A stretch of 64,000 bases of DNA from Leptidea sinapis (Eukaryota; Arthropoda; Insecta; Lepidoptera; Pieridae), in assembly GCF_905404315.1 (NCBI RefSeq), contig NC_066296.1, positions 11,222,001 through 11,286,000 on the forward strand, in the 5' to 3' direction. The notes beneath the pieces were generated by a model. That model saw only the letters and a list, made by a program, of their open reading frames with translations. It had not been told where the DNA came from and searched no databases. The position numbers and the translations under genes are program-made. Numbering within the stretch: position 1 is the first letter of the stretch; every line of letters starts with the position of its first letter. Shown here piece by piece: positions 56,452 through 64,000 of this stretch.

Positions 56452-56612
56452 GCAGACCTGGCAAACGATGTTTTGCCATATATATTATATATGTATGCCT
56501 TCCTTGAGCTTCAACGAATCTATTACAAAAGATTTCGTTGAGATCGGTCGAATAGTTTAGGAGTTATTAGGAAACAAACAAACATACATTCTCTTATATA
56601 TATATAGATAGA
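56452..56612 (+). repeat. 'GCTGACCCGGCAAACGTTG' family copy
   Basis: ACTAGCAGACCTGGCAAACG at the head, AACAAACAAACATACATTC and a TATATA tail at the end. Confidence 0.7.
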
Positions 56613-56865
56613 TAGATTAGAAACTTAAAAATACTTTTAATATTACTTTATGAATCGTCGTTAACAATTTCGACAACTCTATCATCATCATTATCATTAA
56701 AATTATTACAATCTAAAATAGAAACAATAATTGCATTTTAACTAAAATAGGAAATAAAAAAATTTGATTCGAATAATATATAATAATAATATATCTACGT
56801 TTATTTATCTAGAAGCGTTCGCGGTCTGCTATATGTACATATGCATAAACTCGAAACAAACATAA

Positions 56866-57205
56866 ACTCGCAATTCCATCTAATAGGCTCCGTAAAATTG
56901 CTAAATCTTTTAAAGTGGATTGTGTAATATTTTATAATAAATTCCCAAATGATATTAAAATATTACCTATTAAAAAATTTAAATGTGTCGTAAAAAATAA
57001 ATTAACATCTAGCCTATTATAATGTGAAAGATTATTTGAATGATAAAGATAGTTGGAATTAATGTTCTAAATTTTGTTAATGAATATTGTAATAATAATT
57101 GCAATAGTCATTTGAATGCTATTGTAACTTTTGTACTTCATCCTGACTTGCACTAAATAACTTAAAGTTTTACAGTGAATAAAGATTTTTTTACTTTGAC
57201 TTTGA
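56866..57205 (+). pseudogene. LINE 3' end with RT C-terminus
   Basis: RKIAKSFKVDCVIFYNKFPN and IKKFKCVVKNKL can be read; the UTR ends GTGAATAAAGATTTTTTTAC and TTTGACTTTGAC. Confidence 0.75.
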
Positions 57206-58429
57206 CATATATGTACACACTATAGCTGCGTCTCGTAACGGTGTCGCGAGTCCATAGATTTTATCCCATCTAAAAATATGCGCTACGCGCTAAAAGAAGT
57301 TTTAACTTCAAAAAAATCGATTTTCATGCACAAATAGTTTTAGTACAACGTAACTAAAAATAATATGTTTGAAGTCAGTTTGTATTGTAAAAAGTTTTTG
57401 TGGTTAATGTTCAAATTAAAAGGAAAATAATAAATTCATTCGATTATTATGATAGAATTTAATTAAATAACGCATTCTAGCTTCTCGCTACTTCACTGTT
57501 TGTAAGTTAAAGTTACATTTTACTTAACGAATTTGAAATCAGTCTTTACGAATATCTATGTATATTAAATGTTATGAATGAATTTGTAATTTTATTATTT
57601 AATGTTACGGTCACTGTTGGATAATTCATGGATTAGTGTAAGTAATAATTTAAAATATATTGAATAAGATTTTCATGGTTTTATGAATAAATAATATCTT
57701 TTGCTGTTGTTGTTTTAGTTCATAAAAAAACCTAAGTTACGTACATCTACACCAAAATCAACTATCAAGTCTTCAAAATATTAACATTATTAACTATTCT
57801 GACTAGCGTCGTACCGTAAACAAGTGCTCCGCATATAAATAATAGTAAAAATTTAAATCAGTGGTGTTTGAACAGTAAAATACTATAATTCGCTAGAGTA
57901 TAGTGCTAATTCATAATAATAGTGTTATCTAAACATAAAATAGTGTATATAAAGTTTAAAATCAAATATTTCTACAAAGAAATCAATTTTTTGAAACTCA
58001 ATACCAACATCGCCTGTGTGAAGTTAAAGTGTAAATATCGTTAATGGGTTAAATGAGTATATATAAAGTAGATTTAAAACGATCATACTTCATAACAATT
58101 GACTACAATTACTGTAATAACAATTGTAAAATTTAAATACACAACGTAAATATAGTGAAACTTTATTAGAAACATACTAACGTGGAGAAATATTGACGGT
58201 ACTGTAAATTTTATTTCATTATTCTATTTGGATCGTCGGCAAGACTGCGGCATTTACACTGATAAGATACCTAACTTATATACATTACTGAGACGAATAC
58301 ACTTTTGAATCTATAACTGAGGTGTCCGTGGCGTTATACATTTTAATGGTACTCCTATCCCGTGTCAGAGTGAGTTCGGTTCACACAAAACTATAGGTTT
58401 TTTTTATCTCTCTTGTGACACAGTGTTAT
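57206..58429. other. Intergenic, no gene recognised
   Basis: AT-rich. The last few hundred bases may be the 5' UTR of the element that follows. Confidence 0.4.
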
Positions 58430-58456
58430 TAGAATTTCTCAAAATATAAAGATAAT

Positions 58457-59555
58457 ATGGGAAAAATGATTTATGCCCGGGATGTAAAGCCCCTGTGAAT
58501 CAAACACACCACATAAAATGCTGCACATGTAAACTGCAGTATGACATTGCGTCTGCTGGCATCACGGAGGCTACATTCAACCTACTCTCAAAACAACAAA
58601 AAAGCTCATGGGCCTGCCTCTCTTGCCGCAATAAGGTGCCTCGTACCAATAACACGAATACCCCTGTGCGCCAAACGTTTATTATTGACTCGAAAGCAAT
58701 ATCACCCAGTGATAACGTTACCAAACGAACAAGAGAACGGCGTGAAAAGACGAACGTATGTGAAGGCGAGAATCGTGTTGATCCAAACTACACTAGGAGT
58801 ATTATAAGGGAAGAAATTAACTCAGCCCTTAAAGAATCAATCGAAACCCTTATTTTTCCAATAAGTACAAACTTGAGACAAATTATCTCTGAAATTAATG
58901 AATTCAGGAGCTGTGTTGCAACACTCAACATACAACTAGATCAACTTCGAGAGGAAATCAAAAACAAGGACGGAACAATTAAACGATTAGAGGAAGAAAG
59001 TTTAGGTTTGCGCAGAAACATAGCTGATTTAAGCCAAGAAATAAATCAAATACAACAGCACACCCGTTTAAGTAACTTGGAAATTCAGTGTGTTCTTGAA
59101 AAAAAAACGGAAAACTTAACCACAATTGTAATGCAGCAGTGCTCAACAGTTACACTTGACGTACATGAAAAAGAAATTATTAACTCCCGTGTTGCAAAAC
59201 GAGACCCATAAATCAACACATCCAAGGTCAATTGTTGTTAACTTTAGTTCCCAACGAATAAGAGATACGCTTATAGCTGCATGCATCAGGTTCAACAAAG
59301 TAAACTCAAAACAAAAATTACACTCGGGTCATCTTGGGAGCCTTTGCCCAGTATTTGTTGCAGAACATCTTTCACCAACAAACAAAAGTATCCACGCAGC
59401 CAAAGCAAAATCCAAAAACCAATCCAGAAGCAAAAGCTAGGGAACTTAGTTATAAATACGTGTGGGTTCGCAGCGGCCAAATTTTCATGAGAAAAACTGA
59501 CATCTCAGAACGCATACAGATCAAAAGTATTGAAAAATTAGATAGCTCAAAATAA
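58457..59555 (+). pseudogene. ORF1 of the CR1-type element (PHD-like finger, coiled coil, FP-like end)
   Basis: CPGCKAP...HHIKCCTCKLQYD...WACLSCRNK (about 58474-58632) is a PHD/zinc-finger pattern found in ORF1 of insect CR1-type elements. A heptad-rich stretch (about residues 120-220 of the frame 58495-59211) suggests a coiled coil. The end, SIVVNFSSQRIRDTLI and KYVWVRSGQIFMRK, resembles the C-terminal domain of baculovirus FP25K-like proteins that many CR1 ORF1s carry. The first ATG (58457) is out of frame by one base with the finger, in an A-run. Two further shifts lie near 59212 and 59410. ORF1 proteins bind element RNA in the retrotransposition complex; that role is known for the family, not shown here. 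Confidence 0.75.
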
Positions 59556-59749
59556 TAATTTGATCGTTACTGTATTATGTGTACGATCTGTCAGGGGTCT
59601 TAATACAAAAGTAACTGAATTTTATAATAATGTAAGCATGAACGATTATGATGTTATTGTACTCACTGAGACATAGCTCCATGATGGAGTTTTTAGCACA
59701 GAACTCTTTGACGATAGGTACGTTGTCTACAGGCGGGATCGCTGTAAAG

Positions 59750-59811
59750 CTCCGCCCTTGTGCTTATGAAAACCAGATGTAAATCTGGTTTTCATAAGCA
59801 CAAGGGCGGAG
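59750..59811. repeat. Perfect 29-bp fold-back palindrome in ORF2
   Basis: Arms 59750-59778 and 59783-59811 (CTCCGCCCTTGTGCTTATGA... and complement) are separated by GTAA. It breaks the endonuclease frame between YRRDRCK and SGFHKHKGGGG. Confidence 0.96.
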
Positions 59812-60029
59812 GTGGTGTTCTCATAGCAATTAACAAAAGTATCAACTCAAGGCAATTTAAAAATTACGAAAGTGATTGTGAGGACTTATGGGTAGGCCTA
59901 GAAATTGTTGCTAATAGAAAAAAAGAACAACTTTTAATTTGTGCAGTTTACTTGCCACCGCCAGTTCTAAGTCAAATTCTGGACCATTTTATTACAAATG
60001 CGAATAAGTCGCTTGATGATGCTAAGCTT

Positions 60030-60067
60030 CCCCCAGTATTAACTTAAGTTAATGTTAATATTGGGGG
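60030..60067. repeat. Short fold-back in ORF2
   Basis: CCCCCAGTATTAA (60030-60042) and TTAATATTGGGGG (60055-60067) pair with one mismatch; the loop is itself near-palindromic. It adds a stop between LPPVL and ILGDFN. Confidence 0.85.
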
Positions 60068-62704
60068 ACTTTAACTTAAGTGGAATAAAATGGAATGACA
60101 ATTCATCGACCCCTTATTCAAGCTCAATTCTGTGCAATATGTTACTCGACTTTGCGCACTTGCATGACCTTAAGCAATGTAATAATATTGTCAACAGTAA
60201 GTCAAGAATCTTAGATCTCGTATTGAGCAACGTATCTACTAGCGACATGTCTGATAACCCTAATGTTTTAACCTATATTGATCCGTTCCATCCGCCATTA
60301 GAGTTTTCCATTAAAGTTTCAAGAGAAAGAGTGTCAGCACCAGTACATACTAGACCGAATTTTTTTAAAGCAGATCATATAAGAATTGTTAATGAACTTA
60401 ATATGATAGATTGGAATAACAAATTTAGTAGTAATTTATCAGTGGATGAAATGCTAGATATTTTCTATGGTATAGTAGACAATCTGATACGTCAATATGT
60501 CCCAATGTCAAGATCATATTATAAAAAGTATCCGCCTTGGTTTTCTAAAGACTATTAAAAGCTATATCGGCTATTAAACGGCTATTAAAAGAGAACCATA
60601 CCTGGCATCTTAAAGTTAAGAAATACAAAAATCCACTCGATAAAATCACATTTAATTTATTAAAAAATCGTTGCTCTGAGCTTCAGAATATCTGTTACAA
60701 ATCATATATAGTAAGGCTTGAGGAATCTTTGAAGCACAATCCAAAAATCTTTTGGTCACACGTTAAAACTAGAAATAAAAATAAAAATGCGTATCCCAGC
60801 GAAATGTTTTTGAATGATAAATCAGCTTCGAATGGTAAAGCAATCTGTGATTTGTTTGCTTCCAACTTCTACTCAATCTATAAGCATGTTGCTACTCATA
60901 GTTATCCTAGACGGGACAATGCAGTTAATTGTAATATTTTATTATCATGTGAAATTTCCCGTGAAGATATCACTAATCTTTTAAAGGGATTAAATATACA
61001 AATGAGCAGGCTGTGATAACATACCAGCATTATTCATTGTCAAGTGTGCAGAACCCTTATCATATCCACTGGAAAAGATCTATAATAAATCCTTAACTTG
61101 CGGTGTCTTTCCGTTACGTTGGAAGCAAGCCCGCGTAGTACCAATCTACAAATCAGGTGGCAGGGAAATGGTAAGTAACTATAGACCAATCTCAATATTG
61201 TCTGTATTAGGCAAGGTATTTGAAAAATTTGTTAGCAAAGTACTTCGATCGAGTTAACCATTCAATCTTAACCGAAAAACTTGCTGCGTCGGGAATCGGA
61301 AATAGCCTTCTTAGATGGTTCATCATACCTTGAAAATAGATCTGGTATAGTGGCAGTAAATGGATTCAACTCATCCACATATTCAATGACAACTGGTGTA
61401 CCTATTTTATTTAATTTGTTTATTAATGACCTATGTACAAATATCCATCATTCAGAATGTTATTTATTTGCGGATGATTTAAAAATTGCCAGATGTGTGA
61501 ATTCTATAAGCGACTCTGAAAAGCTTCAGTAGGATTTAAATAGATTAGCTTACTGGTGTAAATGTAACCTTATGGTATTAAATGCTGAGAAATGTTTTCA
61601 TCTGAGATTTTCCAGAAAAAGGCTAAATAGCTGTAAAGATATAGTGTACAAAATAAGTGATACACCTCTTAAGCAAGTTGAGCAGATTCGGGATCTTGGA
61701 GTGATTTTGGATAGCAACCTAAGATTTGACCAACACATTAATAACATTATTTCCAAGGCTTTTAAGATGCTCGGATTTGTTCTGCGGAATACCAAGGAAT
61801 TTATAAATTCTGAAACAATGATTGTACTATATAATGCGCTGGTAAGAAGTTGCCTTGAGTATTGTTCTGTTGTTTGGAACCCTTATATTAACCCTTAACA
61901 AATATATACAACGCGTTGAGAGTATCCAAAAAAAAATCTAAAAATTATTAGCTTTCGCCTAAAAACGAGACATCTCGACAGCTTTAGTAGCAGGCTAGCA
62001 AATTATAAAATATAAAATATCCTTGGAGGATCGAATCCATGAACAGATATTTTTATATAAAATCATTAATGGGATGTTGGATTGCCCGCAGCTATTGAGC
62101 AAGATAAATATTCACATGCCAACTAGAGCACCTCAACTGGCAAAATATAAACCGTTTATACCCGATCGAGCAAACTCTAATCTCGGATTTAACTCCCCAC
62201 TGAATAGGCGGTTGCGTCAATACAACACTATAATTTCAAACAAGCGATCAATAGATGTTTTTGGAGATACAGTAGCACAATTTAAGAGAAACCTGACACT
62301 CTGATTAGTAAAATGTAATGACCTAATTTTAATAAAAAACGCATTGACAAAATATATTGTACCTATATTGTATTTTAGTGATTATATTGAAGTGACTGCA
62401 TTGTAGATTGTAATGATTTGTGGAATTAATTTATCTTTTTATATTATTTTAAGCGTTTTAGCGTTATAGGACTTCAATTTACTTTTATATAATAAAGAAC
62501 TAAATTGTTAGTATGTTTATGTGCATGATGTGTTCACCTGTAATTGCAGGAACACGATTTTTGAAATTTATGTTACAATCTTATGAATAATTGTCTTGTG
62601 TATTCTGTGTTGGTGGACCTTGAATAAATAAATAAAATATATGAGGTATATCCTTATTACTATAATTAGAAGGATCAAAAAATTCACTTTATAGTAAAAT
62701 CTGT

Positions 62705-62801
62705 GATTGTAGAGCGGCACTCTATTGTAATTGGCAGGGCGTATCAATTACCATCAGCTGAACGTCATGCTCGTCTCTTCCCTTATTTTCACTAAAAAAA
62801 C
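62705..62801 (+). repeat. SINE-like repeat, 3' end fragment (copy L)
   Basis: GAGCGGCACTCTATTGTAATT to CCTTATTTTCACTAAAAAAA. Confidence 0.75.
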
Positions 62802-63244
62802 TCGTTCAGACACAAGGAATCGTGCGTTCCGTTATCCCAAAATTGTGTTATATATTTAGATTTCAAATTGACGTTTAGAAATCTATTGGCGTGCGTTGAT
62901 AACATCAAAATTAGTTCTCTGGACGCTCGCAAGTGGCGCTTCGAATAGGTACAAATAATTTGCTGTTAAACATATGGAACAGCCAGTCCAGTGGTATTTA
63001 AACAGGTCAGTGTATACAGGATATAAGATATATAGGTATACGACAAGATGTAAGGGATCTGAACAGGAAGCGACCACCCACATGTTTTAACTTAATTGTA
63101 TGAAAATATTTTGAATGATATGTCGAAAATAATTCGCCTGTAAAAATTATGTTGATTTTCGACTATATAATAAATAAAGAACTAAAAATTAAAATATGTT
63201 TTTTTACACATTGCACCCTTTTGTTTAAGATTCAAATAACAACT

Positions 63245-63300
63245 GACAGTATGCAGTCTATGGAATATGCAAACGTTAGATAAGCAATAGGTAGAAGAGG
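63245..63300. repeat. Fragment of the 6838-7390 repeat
   Basis: CAGTATGCAGTCTATGGAATATGC matches 6960-6985, with the AATAGG block after it. Confidence 0.5.
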
Positions 63301-63575
63301 CATTTCTCCTCATATGTTTCAAAAAATAAACATATTATATGATCATAAAAATCTTTTTTAATTCTATATAGTTGCTATATAGTTTGTAGAATTCTAGTAG
63401 AATTTTAAATGAAGTCTTGACAGATTTTTTCAGACCACCCACTCTTTGATATATTTCATATAAAATCCTTTCCATCTGTTAACAAAGGGAATGTTCGCTC
63501 CTATTCGTATCTTAGACTACAGCTATTTGAAATTTCTGTGACTGTGCAATAGAAAATCACTGAGAGAAGCCATAG
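63301..63575. other. Intergenic, no feature recognised
   Basis: AT-rich, non-coding. Confidence 0.4.
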
Positions 63576-63579
63576 TGAT

Positions 63580-63725
63580 AAAATCTTGCGGGCGCCAATG
63601 ATTGGCTCTACCCTCATCCAACCTATTCCGGCGATCTTGACCCGATGGTCAGTCCATCTTGTGGAGGGCCTACCAACACTACATCTTCCGGTACGTGATC
63701 AACGACCATCTGTCCGTTTGTATGT
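63580..63725 (-). mobile_element. RTE-type retrotransposon, 3' fragment
   Basis: The complement of GATGGACTGACC...GCCGGAATAGGTTGGATGAGG and of GGCCTACCAACACTACATC. The QQWTS terminus is missing. Confidence 0.7.
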
Positions 63726-64000
63726 ATCTTTGTTTGTGTGTATCTTTGAAATTGCAGAACCATGGACGAGTAGGAATTGAGGATTGAACATCAGCGTAGT
63801 ATTTCCCTTTAGAAGAACTAGTCTTATGTCAATACGTTTTCCAGGATGTTAAAAGACGATTGAGATAAACCATGTAGTGGTCCATACTTCCAGTATTTGT
63901 TGCATCTTTAGAGCAAAGGTTGACCGTATCGTAGCCTTGAATACCACTATGACCAGGAACCCAGGCAAGAATAACGTGAATATTTTTAAAGTGACGGCGG
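63726..64000. other. Window end, no feature recognised
   Basis: The stretch from 63841 has mildly protein-like composition on the minus strand (CACGTTATTCTTGCCTGGGTT), possibly another retroelement RNase H or RT piece running off the window. Confidence 0.3.

Larger units (their letters stand above)
59564..62304 (+). pseudogene. ORF2 of the CR1-type element (APE endonuclease + RT)
   Basis: Endonuclease: YDVIVLTET (59650-59675, then a stop), GGGVLIAINKSI, LLICAVYLPPP and ILGDFNLSGIKWND (60052-60100). RT: REMVSNYRPISILSVLGK (61166-61220), FDRVNHSILTEKLAASGIG, TGVPILFNLFINDL and YLFADDLKIARC (61460-61495), whose FADD holds the catalytic pair. A deletion at about 61245 removes the region before FDRVNH, including the first palm Asp. 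Another removes QGSxLGP between TGVP and ILFNLF. The C-terminus DCPQLLSKINIHMP...QFKRNLTL ends at 62304. Confidence 0.85.
58430..62640 (+). mobile_element. Near full-length CR1/jockey-type retrotransposon (dead)
   Basis: ORF1 and ORF2 are both present in order, followed by a 3' UTR ending AATAAATAAATAAAAT near 62637. It is the most complete retroelement in the window. Frameshifts, stops, two fold-back insertions in ORF2 and deletions inside the RT make it non-functional. Confidence 0.85.

Noticed and set aside
1..64000. CRISPR array, bacterial operon or integrated virus
   Set aside because: No regularly spaced short repeats, no prokaryotic gene order, and no viral structural genes; the spliced opsin and the LINE/SINE content show an animal genome.

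Overview
The window looks like nuclear DNA from a moth or butterfly (Lepidoptera). It is AT-rich, has long introns, and is packed with repeats of lepidopteran type: 5'-truncated non-LTR retrotransposons, SINE-like elements, MITEs and mariner remnants. No species can be named from the sequence alone.

The one host gene I can support is a ciliary-type opsin (the insect c-opsin/pteropsin group). It runs on the + strand from 15115 to 50715 in six exons: 15115-15274, 28251-28446, 41329-41461, 47978-48118, 49177-49266 and 50062-50715. All joins have GT/AG borders and the phases agree (1, 2, 0, 0, 0). Together they encode 457 residues, from the start of TM2 to the C-terminus. The exon or exons for the N-terminus and TM1 were not found and probably lie before position 1. 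Visible hallmarks are the TM3 and loop-2 cysteines, ERY, RAEARAT, WTP, the retinal lysine in AKSS, and a DPLIY version of NPxxY. A poly(A) signal lies at 50932. The last exon encodes an unusually long hydrophilic C-terminal tail.

Nearly everything else is mobile DNA. Region 1-15114 holds RTE-type 3' ends, a Tc1/mariner relative, a tail-to-tail pair of non-LTR fragments, a long inverted repeat, a TIR element with a nested LINE end, a tRNA-derived SINE and several MITE-like families. Intron 1 (15275-28250) holds a 3.2-kb broken non-LTR element on the minus strand, a second RT fragment and a LINE nested in a SINE. Intron 2 (28447-41328) holds more RT fragments, a head-to-head non-LTR pair and a fold-back MITE. 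Intron 3 (41462-47977) opens with an RTE endonuclease/RT relic almost touching the donor of exon 3, and ends with a SINE nested in a SINE. Introns 4 and 5 each carry a SINE copy. Downstream of the gene (50960-64000) are a TIR element with an 8-bp target duplication, a mariner N-terminal fragment and a nearly full-length but broken CR1/jockey-type retrotransposon (58430-62640).

The most unusual signal is a set of short perfect or near-perfect fold-back palindromes. In four of them the pre-palindrome sequence can be inferred from paralogous copies or from reading-frame continuity, so the palindromes look secondary (template-switch-like), not original parts of the elements. I found no CRISPR array, no operon and no intact autonomous transposon.
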